Position numbers and translations under genes: made by a program. A model generated the notes under the pieces. It was not told the origin of the DNA. It ran no database searches and worked only from the letters and a program-made list of their open reading frames with translations. Source: Clitoria ternatea (Eukaryota; Streptophyta; Magnoliopsida; Fabales; Fabaceae). From it: a DNA stretch of 64,000 bases. Below, one piece after another: positions 1-13,062 of the stretch. Each line of letters opens with the position of its first letter. The stretch's first letter is position 1. Location: NCBI GenBank assembly GCA_037962975.1, contig CM075676.1, positions 91,582,001 to 91,646,000 on the forward strand. The letters run 5' to 3'.

Positions 1-2153
1 TATTAGCGTCTGTCTCTAGGAGCTACAACTTTCATGTTGTGGACCTAAGTGCACTTGAGCGGATAATACCCTCATTAGGTTGAGTTTTATTCATGTTGGC
101 AGGGGTGTAAACTATAAGGATCATCTTGGCCCCTGTTGGAGATTGGAGATCACACCATGGTCTTTCTTCGGATGGATGTTGATGAAAGAAGTTCTAGAAT
201 GGTTTTCATGTTTTGCAGTATTCTTTTGAATCTTGAACAATGCTAGCTCTTGATGTTTTCAGCACTAGAATGATTGGTTTGGATCAAAACTTTGACTTCT
301 TCTAATGTAACTTTATTCACTTTGACAATTTTATAGTTTCCTCCACTTCACATGGTTTGTGTTGTTATTAAGGCTTGGGCTATTCAGCATTGGGTATCTA
401 TGCATTACTCAAAGCTTATAAGGGGTAACTGAAATCACACTCATCAGGTTTTGCCTCTGAAGCAACATAGTTCAAAATTCATTTGCATTATATATGCTTG
501 TAATTGTAAACAGTGAATGTATTCAGAAAGAAGAATTTATGGATTAATTTGTTTTTTAGGATTTCTTCTTTTGCATTTGCATTTCTCAGTTCTTGATAGA
601 TTCCTTCTTCATTAAGAACAATGATCATATATAACAAACTGATCGCGCCACTTTGTGCAAGGAGGGAAGAAAGGAGATTGTAGAGAATAGATAGTAGTGT
701 TATTCCTTTGCCCATATATTCTTCACTGAGATAGTAGTGTTATTCTGTAGAGAATAGATTTTTAGTGGTAACAAGTCTCCTTTTATGCTATTGTAATCTA
801 TAAATAACCAGAGAGAGTTTTTTTATTTTGTAATTTTTTTTGAGAAAAGGGAACTCTCGCTAACTCAACTCTCTGTCTCTCTCTCTCTCTCATATCCCTC
901 ATTCTCTATTTACTCTTAGCTTCTCTTTCTCCTTTAATTATTATCTTATTCTTCTTCTATGAACTCATCCCAGCTTAATTACATTGTTTCAACGTACTTT
1001 CTCCATGAATGCTGCTTTGCTTGCATTGCTTAATTAAATTTATTAACAATTTGTTTAGTTAAACTTTAGGATGCAATTACAATATAACTAGCTTATTTTA
1101 TGGGGAAAAAAGGTAGCTTAATTTACATTTGAGGTCAAAACAAATCAACTGAAAGTTTGAACTCTAATTCACCAATAACCACCGTTTTAGTTGTGGTTGA
1201 TTGGTTTTTTTTTTTTTGGTCTAGGGGAGGGGGAGGCAGGGCTCGAACTCTGTTGATTTATGGTTGATTGGTTTGAAAGCTTATAGAGCCATTTCAGGCA
1301 TATTTCCCTGTAGTAACGTTCCAAAGCTTTGGGCTCTAGTGGCACAGGCACCGGAAATTGTGATCCAACAATTTTCCTACAAGCGGTTCACCAAAATGCG
1401 TTGGTAGTTTCGGTTTTATTTTTTCCTTCCCCTTGTTGGAGGGCGTTGAAAAGAAGAGGAATTCCAGTCTATAAGCGTGTGGCTATCACTGTTACTGGGA
1501 AGTCTCACAACGTTAATTTTGGTGAAGCAAATCATGATGTTGTTATTGACTTTGGACCTTTGATTCTTTTATACTTTACCTAGAAAACACGGTCTCTTTC
1601 AAAAAAAAAAATGGTCAATTCATTGAAACCCAAGGAAAGGAATTTTAACCAAAAAAAAAAAGGAAAGGAAGTTGGGGAAATAGAAAATTTTGAGGGTTGA
1701 TATTGATCTTTTACGTCGTTTGAGACAGTCAAAATTCTATTTGACCGTAGGATCTATTTTTGGTGTTGGTCAAAAGATTGATATTAATTGGGTGTTTGGT
1801 TTGAAGTTGGAGAAACAAAGTTGAGTTGAAGTGAAAAATTTAAAGATTGATATTAATTCTTCATACCGTTTGAAACAATCAAAACTCCGTTGAACTGTAG
1901 AATCAAAAACCTCTCCCCAATCAAAGGAGTTTTCTCCGTTGGAGCACTGCAACCAAACGTGCTCTAAGTATCCAAACAGACACTTAATGGTATAAGGTGT
2001 CTCTCCAAGGATGTTGCTAAGGTGTGTCCTCTGTACCTTTGCAAAGGCGAGCCTCATTTGCACCTTATGTTTAAGTGTAAAGGTGACAAACTCATATAGT
2101 TTACAAATAATATATAAAACATTAAAAGATAATATAAACATTAACAAATGACA
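1..2153. other. Intergenic stretch, no supported gene
   Basis: AT-rich sequence with short open frames only. A frame at 1329-1583 (+) has no domain I recognise and sits between homopolymer runs. A minus frame at 1770-2216 runs into the neighbouring MITE, so it is not a conserved gene. No RNA gene, LTR pair or inverted repeat is evident apart from the CT tract. Confidence 0.6.
869..891. repeat. CT microsatellite
   Basis: A nearly pure CT dinucleotide tract with one G interruption, in otherwise non-coding sequence. Confidence 0.85.
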
Positions 2154-2161
2154 GTTAAAAG

Positions 2162-2618
2162 CATGGTTTTTAGAACAACACTTCCACCGGTCCAGAACTA
2201 ACACCAAACCGGGCACTTATTAAACCGGTCAAAAGAATTGGTTTGCAATATAATTTTTATATTTTAGAAACATTTTTAGTGCAGTTTTTTGTAAAATCGC
2301 ACTAATAGAACCTATACATCAAACAAAATTGATATCTTTTTTATTTTCCTTTGTTTGAAACTACTGTTTTTTAACCTCTTAAGCATGTTATGGTTGAATG
2401 TGTACTATTTTAAACCTTTCTTACAATGTAATATTTTAATTCTAATGTATTTATTGAATTTATTTTATAAATAGTATATTATTTTAGTCTAATTGATTAT
2501 TATTTAATATATAAAATAATAATAATAATTTATTACTACCAATTCGACCATATTCGACTAATGACCCTTGAACCGGTGTCTTCACCAATTAATAACCGGC
2601 CTTGTTCTACAAACATTG
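2162..2618. mobile_element. hAT-type MITE with 8-bp target-site duplication
   Basis: A 457-bp element bounded by the perfect 8-bp direct repeat GTTAAAAG (2154-2161 and 2619-2626). Its ends are inverted repeats: the left reads CATGGTTTTTAGAACAA and the right, reverse-complemented, reads CAATGTTTGTAGAACAA, matching at 14 of 17 positions. An 8-bp duplication with termini beginning CA and carrying G at position 5 is characteristic of hAT elements. The interior is AT-rich with scattered ACCGGT motifs and has no transposase, so it is non-autonomous. Confidence 0.78.
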
Positions 2619-2626
2619 GTTAAAAG

Positions 2627-3640
2627 TAACTCATCATCTACTTGTCCTCCCATAACTTCAGCTTTGTCTGAGATGGTCGTCAACTCTTTCCGTGGTTCAT
2701 GGAGGTGAGCTTGATTTGCTTTGTAAGCTTCATAGCACCCCCACTCTTCGGTATGAAGGTACTTAATTCAAAACACATATTTGTCATTCTCAAAAAAATA
2801 TAAACTATTAAATTCAAAATACACTAATTTAAATAAAAAACTTACCCATCTTTAAGGGTAAGAATTATCCTCTCAGAAATGTCTATGTGGAGGAGTCCTA
2901 TCACAAGCATGAACCCTCAAAACCCCTCGAGGGTTGGAAGGAGAAACACCTCCATCCGATGGGTGGAAGCACCAATATCTTTAACGTATCCAGAATCATA
3001 TCATCCCAAATGTAATCCTCCCACCGGTGATCATCATCTGAGTTAGAGGCGAAGGTTGGGTTGTAATCAGTGTCCTCAGATAGGGAGTGGTTTCATCCAA
3101 GTGTTTGGATCACCTGAATGGCCGACTTAGCACACCTATCTTTGATGCTGATAGGCCGGTTTGCACACATGTGTAAATCACCTGGTGGAATCATCTTCTT
3201 CTTCCTACCACGAATTGACTGTTTCCTCATCTAATCTTCTCACACTGTTCATCTCTTTTCTCATGATTGGTCATCTAAAGAAATGTTAACCATTAAAAAT
3301 TAAATAAAAATGACTACAAATTAATTTTGAGACTACGTCGGTCTAACTTTTGCTTGTGTTGTGGTTCCACGATATTAGCAGATTGTTGCTCAACATTGAT
3401 CTTAAAATGGTCAAAGTTATCCACGACTTAGATATGATATTTCTCATAAATTTCACTTTGTTATGCTTGGTCCAAATTGATTAATTGAGTTTGAAAGTAA
3501 ATTTATACAAGTGAAATGCAACTTCACTTTTATTCAATGTCTTACAACACCTATATCTCACATAGGAACACCTTATATCATTATCTAAATAGTAATAAGA
3601 TTGTTCTGTATCTTTATTAATAAACATCTAACCCTTTAAT
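2627..3640. other. Intergenic stretch with a possible decayed coding remnant
   Basis: No intact gene. Around 2990-3200 the minus strand reads for a while as acidic, serine- and aspartate-rich protein with internal stops and looks coding-like, but I recognise no family. The rest is AT-rich filler. Confidence 0.4.
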
Positions 3641-3645
3641 AATAC

Positions 3646-5074
3646 TGTGACGTCCTACGTCAATACAATTACACTTTCAATTCATAATTCATTTTCCATC
3701 ATCAATCAATATAAGATTCACATATGTCACAACTGACTCTCATGTAATTTGACGCCTAGTATCCGGATGCTAAAGGACTGGCCTTCAGCTGGGAGTCCGA
3801 CTTGACATCCCGTGAACCCGACTTGGTTCACCGAGCCCGACTTGGCTCTCCACCTCAACCACTGGGTCCGACTTGACCACTGGGTAGCTCAACTGGGCAC
3901 AAAGACCACGGGAGCCAGAAAACGAGGGGTATACATACCGTTGGCCATCCCATACCACATATTCACATATCATATCTCATAATCATAGCATATTATCAAT
4001 AAACCACATGTGCAACTACCAGAAACTGGCATGTGCTCACAATACAGGGCGACCGACTTGTCAAACCCATCCATATAATGCTATGGCATATATCATCAAT
4101 AATTCAAAATTCCACATTTTTATTCATAATCAAATGTACATACACCACTCAAAGTGGAAATATTACACATATATTTCACTTCCATCATTCCAATCTTTAT
4201 TTCATTATATAATCAATTCAATCAACATATTTCTTTCATATTCAGCCATTTAATCTCATTCCACATACTCATATATTCACAACTACTATATTCATTTACT
4301 TTATAGTATTTATGACAACTCTTACTAACATTCCCAACTTCCCATAACCTATTCTCATATCGATTCTAATTAATTATGACCCGAACACCCCCCTTACCTC
4401 TATCCCGAGCTCCGATAGTTTGCTCAAGGGGTGGATAGCGTCCTACAGCCGCTGGATTCACCGTTCCTCTTTCGCTTCCGACGTCCTCTTTGTCAATCGC
4501 TTGCCTAACACTCGTTCCGACACCTACGGTCACCGAAACATCAAATTAGTCAGTACGTTACCTTCCTTATACTTCCAAACTCATTACCCAAGCTTCACAA
4601 GCCACTGAAACTCAGAATCAAAACCCCAATCATCACATGCAAACTCGGATTTCATGAAGGGAAGGAGAAGAAACTAAAGATTAGAGGCCCTAGATGCCTT
4701 ACCTTGGTTCCAAATTGCTTAAAACCACCAAGAATCCAAGTTTCCCTCAAAACCCTAGCCAAATCGCCTCAGAGAAGAGAGAAAATAAAAGAGAGGGTTT
4801 ACAGGTTCTGTTCTGTGTGACCCTGTTATAAAACAGATCGCGACGCTGGCGCTACGCGTCAGCCTAGCGCTACGCGTCAGCTCACTAAATCACACCTGAC
4901 GCTACGCGTCCCATCCACGCTACGCGTTAGGGTCCTGATGCCATTTTCCTTAAAATTTCATTAAAACTCCTTTTTCCCCACTTAACATTTCATATACCAT
5001 TTTCATTATAAGCCAAATAATAATTTACTCATTTCCAATTTATTTTCTATTATCAAAACACCTGGGATGTTACA
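3646..5074 (-). repeat. 3' LTR of gypsy element 1
   Basis: Direct repeat of 9772-11200 and the same length (1429 bp). On the plus strand it begins TGTGACGTCC and ends GATGTTACA. It contains four copies of a CpG-rich decamer near 4851-4928. Short open frames inside it (for example 3785-3973 and 4008-4253) recur in both LTRs and are not genes. Confidence 0.95.
4841..4932. repeat. CpG-rich GCTACGCGTC repeat cluster in LTR
   Basis: Four near-identical copies of GCTACGCGTC start at 4851, 4869, 4901 and 4919 (the last ends in T), a GC island in an AT-rich LTR. The same cluster is in the other LTR near 10977-11052. It lies early in the LTR read in the element's own direction. Confidence 0.85.
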
Positions 5075-5090
5075 TCCACTCCCCCTAAAA
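5075..5090 (-). other. Polypurine tract of gypsy element 1
   Basis: On the coding (minus) strand a purine-rich run, AGGGGGAGTGGA, abuts the 3' LTR. This is the expected plus-strand primer for reverse transcription. Confidence 0.8.
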
Positions 5091-5119
5091 AGAGATTTCA
5101 TCCCCGAAATCAACGTACC

Positions 5120-7791
5120 TTATTGGAAAAGATTTGGATACAACCGCCTCATATCGGATTCCAGTTCCCATGTATACGTCACTCCATTTATATTTTGCCA
5201 CTTCACTTTTACTAGGGGTACTTCTTTGTTTCTCAATCGTTTAGTTTGATAACTTTCAATACAAATAGGTGCTATCTCCACAGTCAAATCTTCTTTCAGC
5301 TCAAAGGAATCTTCAGGTACAATCATCGAATCACAGGGAACATATTTTCTTAATTGTGAAACATGAAATACATCGTGAATATTTGTCAATGCACGGGGAA
5401 GATTCAATCTGTATGCTACTTCACCAATTCGTTCCAATATTTAGTAGGGTCCAATATACTTTGGATTAAGTTTCTGGCTCTTCATCACACGGCCTACACC
5501 TTTAATAGGTGACACCTTCAGGAATACCCAATCTCCCACCTGAAATTCAAGTGGCCTATGATGATTGTCATAGTAACTCTTCTGACGGTCTTGTGCAATT
5601 TTCATCTTTTCACGAATCATTATCACCTGATCATTCATTTCCTGAATTAATTCGGGTCCCAAATGGATTGCATCTCTATCTTCATTCCAACATAAAGGCG
5701 TACGACACCGTCTTCCATATAAAGCTTCATAAGGAGCCATCCCAATGCTACTATGATAGCTATTATTATAAGCAAATTCCACCAATGGCAGGTATCTCTC
5801 CCATGAGCCACCTTGCCCCAGTACACAAGCCCTAAGCATATCTTCCAAGGTCTGGATTGTACGCTCAGACTGGCCATCTGTCTGAGGATGATAAGCTGAA
5901 CTCAACCTCAGTTCAGTACCCAATTCCTGCTGTAAACTCCCCCAGAATCTGGAAGTAAACCGAGGATCACGATCCAAAATAATACTCACAGGTACACCAT
6001 GCAACCTTACAATCTCCGTAATGTACAATCTAGCCAACCGGTCCAATGACCATTTCATATTCATAGCCAAGAAATGAGCACTCTTGGTCAACCTGTCCAC
6101 AATTACCCATATTGCATCACAACCAGAACGAGTACGAGGTAACCCGGATACAAAATCCATAGTAATGCTTTCCCATTTCCATATTGGAATCTCCGGGGGT
6201 TGAAGTAAACCTGGGGGTCTCTGATGTTCGACTTTACACTTCTGACATATCACACAATATCTCACATATTCAGTTATTGCTTTCTTCATTCCCGGCCACC
6301 AGAATTCTTTCTTTAAATCATGGTACATCTTAGTGATACCAGGATGGATACTTAAAGAACTTTTATGCGCTTCAGCTAATACAGCTTGTCTGAAATCGCC
6401 CTCTGTGGGTACCACTACACGGTTCTTAAACCGCCAAATTCCATCCTTACCTTTGGTTAATCCCATATCTTGGCCTCTTGCTTGAGTGTCAAGCAATTCC
6501 AACAACTCTTCATCTTCCTCCTGAGCCACGGCTAAGGATTCTAAGATTCATTGGAGATTTTTAGCATTCCAATTACCATCTGATCTGGGGCTTGAATGGA
6601 TACCCCAATATTCATATCACGAAAGTCTTCTAACAATTCTTGTTCCTTGCCCATCAAGAAAGCTGCATGTAATACTTTTCTACTTAAGGCATCAGCCACA
6701 ACGTTCGCCTTACCAGGATGGTATTTCAAATCAAAATCATAATCCTTAAGGTATTCTATCCATCTCCTTTGCCTCATGTTTAATTCCTTCTGATCAAACA
6801 GATACTTCAAACTCTTGTGGTCACTGAATACCACAAAACGAGATCCATACAAGTAATGTCGCCAAATCTTCAATGCGAATACCACAGCAGCGAGTTCCAA
6901 ATCATGAGTGGGATAATTCTGTTCATGCTGCCTTAATTGCCTAGAAGCATAAGCAATTACCCTATCATCTTGCATCAGTACACAGCCTAAACCAAATTTA
7001 GATGCATCACAATATACCACAAATTCTTTCGTTACATCTGGTAATGCAAGTACAGGTGCAGTAGTCAAACACCGCTTCAGCGTTTGAAAACTCAATTCAC
7101 ACTTTTCCGTCCACACAAAGGGATTCTCCTTTCTTGTCAATCGAGTCAAGGGTAGTGCAATGCGGGAAAATCCTTCAATAAAACGGCGATAATAACCAGC
7201 TAATCCAAGAAAACTCCTAATTTCAGTCACTGATTTAGGCCTTTCCCAAGCCATAACTGCTTCAATCTTGGATGGATCAACAGGCACACCATCACAAGAG
7301 ATTACATGCCCCAAAAATTTCACACTTGCTTCCCGGAAATCACACTTCGACAATTTAGCATACAACTTCTTTTCACGTAGCACTTGTAAAACAATTTGAA
7401 GATGTTGTACATGCTCTTCTACAGAATTTGAATATACTAGAATGTCATCAATAAACACCACGACAAATTAATCTAAGTAAGGTTGGAAAATCCGATTCAT
7501 ATAATCCATAAAGATAGCTGGAGCATTGGTTACTCCGAAAGGCATTACAACATATTCAAAATGTCCATATCGAGTCTGGAACGCCGTTTTCAGAATATCT
7601 TCCGACTTCACTCTAATCTGATGATATCCAGATCTCAAATTGATCTTAGAAAACACCACAGCACCTCGCAACTGATCCAACAAATCATCAATTCGTGGTA
7701 AAGGATATTTGTTCTTAACCGTCAATTTATTCAATTGTCGGTAGTCAATACACATTCTCATACTGCCGTCCTTCTTTTTCACCAACAACAC
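5120..7791 (-). pseudogene. pol pseudogene of gypsy element 1: RT, RNase H, integrase, C-terminal domain
   Basis: This region encoded the enzymes that copy and insert the element. Reading 5' to 3' (descending): reverse transcriptase with DYRQLNK, GVTNAPA and the catalytic FIDD motif (7450-7791); RNase H with CDAS and SDHKSLKYLF (6541-7100); the integrase HHCC zinc finger (IHPG, CVICQKC) and its D,D-35-E core (DRLTKSAHF, DRDPRFTS, TDGQSERT) at 5441-6529; then a DVFHVSQLRKY tail at 5120-5437 typical of plant chromovirus pol ends. It is broken by stops near 7801, 7468 and 5441 and by a shift and stop near 6530-6543, just upstream of the integrase. The domain content is clear, and no complete polyprotein can be read. 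Confidence 0.92.
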
Positions 7792-7800
7792 CGGAGCGCC

Positions 7801-9512
7801 CTAAGGTGAAGCACTCGGTCGGATAAACCCCTTACTTAACAACTCATTTACTTGTTTCTTTACTTCAGCCAACTCCACTGAAGACATTCTATAAGGTGTA
7901 CGGGACACAGGTTCTGCCCCGGGAATCAAATCAATAGCAAAATCAATCTCCCTGTTTGGAGGCAATTCCGGAATGTCTTCCGGGAATACATCAGGAAAAT
8001 CACACACCACTGGAATATCTGCAGGTTTAAGATTATACCGCCCCTCTGAAGCTAACAGAATAACATAAATTACAGAAACATCACTCACCACATTTTTAGT
8101 GTCCAATTCCTGAGAGAAAATTATAGTCTTGCGGTAACAGTCCACCATAACATGGTTAACAGACAACCAGTCAAGACCCAAAATAACATCTAAATTCTTC
8201 AATGGCATACATATTAAATTCACCAGGAAAGATCGGTCCTCCACTTGCATAGGTAATTCCTCACACATAGTAGTTGCTCGAAATGTAGAACCAGTAGGAG
8301 TGGAGACATTAAGAGTATTCTCCATTAATACCACCGGCAAACCAAGCCGCCGAACACAACTCTCAGAAATAAAAGAGTGGGTTGCACCAGAGTCATAAAT
8401 AACATTTACAAGATAGTCATGGATAAGACACTTACCCTGTACCAAATTATCATTTCTTGAGACTTCAGAAGCATCAAAAGCAAACACACGTCCAGCCATA
8501 ACATTCTGAGTACCACTGGACTGAGCATCAGATCGCCTAGGGTGTTGGCCTCCACGGCTACCGCCGCCTCGGCCTCCACGCTGAAAATTCCCACCACGGA
8601 CCATAGAAGCACTTGCCCGATTACCACGTCCTCCCTGCTGCTGCCTCTGTGGACAGTCGGGCCTAAGGTGTCCAGGTTGTCCACACTGGAAACAAACAGT
8701 TTGATTTGTAGGACAATGTCTAGAGAAATGACCTTCCTGACCACAATTATAACAAGCACGACCACCAGAACGACCGGTAGATCCACGTCCAGAAGAAGAA
8801 GAAGATGTGGCAGAAGACTTGCCACCATGGAAAAACCGACCCATCTTTTTAAAACTGAATCCTTTAGCCTTCAATGGTCTCTTGTCCCTTGACTGGGACG
8901 CTCTCTGTAACTGCACTTCCTCAGCAAGTCTGGCCTTATTTACCAGAGTAGGATAGTCATGGATCTCCATAGGAACAATGACACTTCGGAGTTCAATTCT
9001 TAGCCCAGATTCATACTTTGCACACTTACTACCTTCAGTTCCTTCAAGAGAAAAAAGATGATAGAAATCACATAGTTCATCAAACTGTGACGTGTATTCA
9101 GCCACTGACATCCTGCCTTGCTCAAGTTGTAAGAATTCCATCTCCTTACGGATTTTATAATTATCTGGAAAGTATTTAGCAAGAAATCTCCTCTTGAAAT
9201 TCATCCACATTAATGGTTCATTCGCCGTATTCATCTGAATTCTAGTCCTTGACCACCATACACGAGCCTCATCCTTCAATTGATAGGTAGCAAATTGCAC
9301 TCTCTGTTCTTCAGAGCATCAAAGTATTCAAATGTTTGCTCAATGTCACGCAGCCATATATGCGCCCCATCATAATCATGTCCTCCTTTGTAAATAGGTG
9401 GATTCCTCTTCAAAAATTTATCAAGGGTGGGACCAGAATCAGTCCTCCCCATCATTTGAGAAAACCTCTCAAAGAAATCATCACCACCAACAGAACTACT
9501 TCCTTCCGTCAT
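7801..9512 (-). pseudogene. gag-protease pseudogene of gypsy element 1
   Basis: This encoded the structural Gag protein and aspartic protease. The start is the ATG at 9510-9512, about 260 bp after the primer site, giving a typical N-terminus (FLKRNPPIYKGG). A one-base shift near 9290-9310 separates that part from a 499-codon frame. In that frame two CCHC zinc knuckles (C183-C196 and C203-C216, at about 8650-8755) bind RNA, and DSGATHSF (residues 303-310, near 8375) is the protease active site. A serine- and glycine-rich linker flanks the knuckles. The frame ends at a TAG at 7801-7803, exactly where the reverse transcriptase should continue with a conserved Trp, so the stop is a mutation and not a natural end. 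Confidence 0.9.
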
Positions 9513-9755
9513 ATTTTAGTTCTACAATATCCCAAAACACATCACCATTAATAACCAATAATTGACCAGGGAGTACAAAAATTACCTCATGTATAAACAC
9601 ATAACAAGACGCTGCCCGGAGTGCCAAGAGAATGATGCCAAGTCAACCTGTTAATATGTAAACAATCACAAGCATAATGCAATAAATGCAAAACAGCCCG
9701 ATATATGACTCAAACAGTCCCCTAGTTCTGCCCATTTTCCCGGCTCTAGAAAGAA

Positions 9756-9769
9756 CCGCTCTGATACCA
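9756..9769 (-). other. Primer binding site of gypsy element 1
   Basis: On the minus strand TGGTATCAGAGCGG lies two bases from the 5' LTR. It fits the 3' end of initiator tRNA-Met, the usual primer of this lineage. Confidence 0.88.
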
Positions 9770-9771
9770 CC

Positions 9772-11200
9772 TGTGACGTCCTACGTCAATACAATTACAC
9801 TTTCAATTCATAATTCATTTTCCATCATCAATCAATATAAGATTCACATATGTCACAACTGACTCTCATGTAATTTGACGCCTAGTATCCGGATACTAAA
9901 GGACTGGCCTTCAGCTGGGAGTCCGACTTGACATCCCGTGAACCCGACTTGGTTCACCGAGCCCGACTTGGCTCTCCACCTCCACCACTGGGTCCGACTT
10001 GACCACTGGGTAGCTCAACTGGGCACAAAGACCACGGGAGCCAGAAAACGAGGGGTATACATACCGTTGGCCATCCCATACCACATATTCACATATCATA
10101 TCTCATAATCATAGCATATTATCAATAAACCACATGTGCAACTACCAGAAACTGGCATGTGCTCACAATACAGGGCGACCGACTTGTCAAACCCATCCAT
10201 ACAATGCTATGGCATATATCATCAATAATTCAAAATTCCACATTTTTATTCATAATCAAATGTACATACACCACTCAAAGTGGAAATATTACACATATAT
10301 TTCACTTCCATCATTCCAATCTTTATTTCATTATATAATCAATTCAATCAACATATTTCTTTCATATTCAGCCATTTAATCTCATTCCACATACTTATAT
10401 ATTCACAACTACTATATTCATTTACTTTATAGTATTTATGACAACTCTTACTAACATTCCCAACTTCCCATAACCTATTCTCATATCGATTCTAATTAAT
10501 TATGACCCGAACACCCCCCTTACCTCTATCCCGAGCTCTGATAGTTTGCTCAAGGGGTGGATAGCGTCCTACAGCCGCTGGATTCACCGTTCCTCTTTCG
10601 CTTCCGACGTCCTCTTTGTCAATCGCTTGCCTAACACTCGTTCCGACACCTACGATCACCGAAACATCAAATTAGTCAGTACGTTACCTTCCTTATACTT
10701 CCAAACTCATTACCCAAGCTTCACAAGCCACTGAAACTCAGAATCAAAACCCCAATCATCACATGCAAACTCGGATTTCATGAAGGGAAGGAGAAGAAAC
10801 TAAAGATTAGAGGCCCTAGATGCCTTACCTTGGTTCCAAATTGCTTAAAACCACCAAGAATCCAAGTTTCCCTCAAAACCCTAGCCAAATCGCCTCAGAG
10901 AAGAGAGAAAATGAAAGAGAGGGTTTACAGGTTCTGTTCTGTGTGACCCTGTTATAAAACAGATCGCGACGCTGGCGCTACGCGCCAGCCTAGCGCTACG
11001 CGTCAGCTCACTAAATCACACCTGACGCTACGCGTCCCATCCACGCTACGCGTCAGGGTCCTGATGCCATTTTCCTTAAAATTTCATTAAAACTCCTTTT
11101 TCCCCACTTAACATTTCATATACCATTTTCATTATAAGCCAAATAATAATTTACTCATTTCTAATTTATTTTCTATTATCAAAACACCTGAGATGTTACA
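9772..11200 (-). repeat. 5' LTR of gypsy element 1
   Basis: Partner of 3646-5074, same length and almost identical. On the minus strand it starts TGTAACATCT and ends GACGTCACA. It would carry the element's promoter; I could not place a convincing TATA box. Confidence 0.95.
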
Positions 11201-11205
11201 AATAC

Positions 11206-13057
11206 ATCCACAAACAGCTCATCATAAAAATTTGCACCGTCAATACACAATTATGTTATAACACATGTATTAATCAAAATTGCATATCAAACCTAAATTA
11301 AATTATGTAAATTTGTTTAATTAATCAATTTGCATATTTCCAAAATTTTTATTTTCTAAGGTTCTGTTGTGAAATTTCTAATTAATTTTTTATCATCCTA
11401 AACTCTAGTTAGAAAATTTGAATTTATTTATTTTTAAATCATAATTTGAAATTTTATGATTGTTCTAAATGAAGGATTGTGTTCGTATTTCACGTTGGTT
11501 GTTGCGTGGGACATGTCCCATGCAATGTCATGATTTTAAATTTTAAAACCTTATGATCATTCTAAATTATTGTTTGAATTTTATAAATTTATTATTGTCT
11601 AGAACTCTAAGATTCTAATTTCAAAGTTTAATTTTTAAATTTGTATAGTCCTAAATTTCTAAATCTCTAAAATTACATCCTAACATACCTATGTGTGAAA
11701 TATACTATAATAAACAAACTTTACAATAAATTATCTTTCAAAATATTTAAATGTCAATATTTTTTAAAACATGATAATCTATTCTAAAATACATATAACT
11801 ATCATAAAAAAACCTTAAAATATAAAACTAATAAAATTAAATAGGTTTCTGGTTTAAAATTTCAAATAAAAAAAATACCCCTTTTTATGTCATAAACACG
11901 AATGAGGAAGCTGACAAAAAAATGTAACACGTAAAACTCGAGTATATAAATCCTCTAAAACCTACTTGGATTATTGTCTATTCGTTCTTAATGTTCATGT
12001 CCTGCATAAAAAGTCTTTTAATTATCTAGGAATATAACACTTGATATGGTACATTTTAGAAGCTCAAGGGTTTCACTTATTTTGTGATGGTATAATTGCC
12101 ATGATATTCATCTCTCAAAAGTATGAATATGTGTTTAGTAAATATATTGAGATATGCTTCTGCATAGATTGATATTGTGAATTTATATTAATGGAAATGT
12201 GTAATCATTTAAAATTGTTTGGCTCTGGGACCAGTAAATGTTGTCATTGATCACTTGGTTCAGGTTACAAGGGGGAAATTAGAACATACTAAGTAGGCAA
12301 TGCAGCCAGTTCCAAAAATGTGTTTACCATCCAAATGTGGTGATTTATATGGGTGCAGTTGATATGTTTAGAAGGTAACATGTAATCTTTTAAAGAATAC
12401 GGAATCATATGTGACAGGACACTATGGTGTTGAGGATGAAGATGATGAAAATAAATAAAAAGAAGAAGTTTTTAATTTGGGGAAATTTATAGGTTTAGAG
12501 ATTAAATTGATGTTTATCATACGTTAAACACTCATTTGATAGAGTTATGTGACTAATCCTTTCAAAAGCGTCACATCATCTCCTTTAATGACTTCTGATA
12601 TCTTATATTGAAAGATAAGAAGCTATATAACACTTAAATACATATGATAAGGTTTATGATGTCATTTTGATAGAATAAGGACTGATGATGAAATTGAGGT
12701 TTTACTTAAAATACTCAACTAAATTTATAGTTCGCTTTTTTCTTATCTTTCTTTGTGTTTAACAAAATCAAGCACCATTTTCCAAGACCTACAAACTCAT
12801 GGAGGAAAAATTACAAATCCACAATAAAAATAAAAACTTCACATAATTATTAAGATTTTAATTTAAAATTTCATCAATGCAAATTGCAAAAATTTAATCT
12901 CTTCTCACATCATCTTGCATGAAATGTTGAATGTCAAGAATATGATCATTTATGCATTTCAAAACATAAAGTGTGTTTGATAGACCTATAACATTTAAAA
13001 GTAACAAAAAAATCAAAAATTATAAAAAAAAGTTAGAAAGTAGATAAAGTTGAAAAG
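11206..13057. other. AT-rich intergenic stretch, nothing recognised
   Basis: No open frame of note, no LTR pair, no domain. It separates gypsy element 1 from the gene-capturing element. Confidence 0.7.
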
Positions 13058-13062
13058 CTTGA

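Larger units (their letters stand above)
3646..11200 (-). mobile_element. Ty3/gypsy LTR retrotransposon 1 (Tekay/Del-like), complete, nested in nothing
   Basis: A 7555-bp element on the minus strand. The two 1429-bp LTRs start TGTAACATCC and end GGACGTCACA on the coding strand. The flanks carry a perfect 5-bp duplication, AATAC, at 3641-3645 and 11201-11205. A tRNA-Met-type primer site lies next to the 5' LTR and a purine tract next to the 3' LTR. Internal order is gag, protease, reverse transcriptase, RNase H, integrase, which defines Ty3/gypsy; the C-terminal region and LTR ends resemble plant chromoviruses of the Tekay/Del group. By eye the LTRs differ at about 11 positions (roughly 0.8%), so the insertion is recent, yet the coding region already carries several stops and frameshifts. 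Confidence 0.93.

Noticed and set aside
4008..4253. 81-codon plus frame, repeated identically at 10134-10379
   Set aside because: Identical only because both lie in the paired LTRs of gypsy element 1; no domain.
8406..8828. 140-codon minus frame overlapping gag
   Set aside because: Shadow of the gag zinc-knuckle frame; low-complexity leucine/valine stretch.
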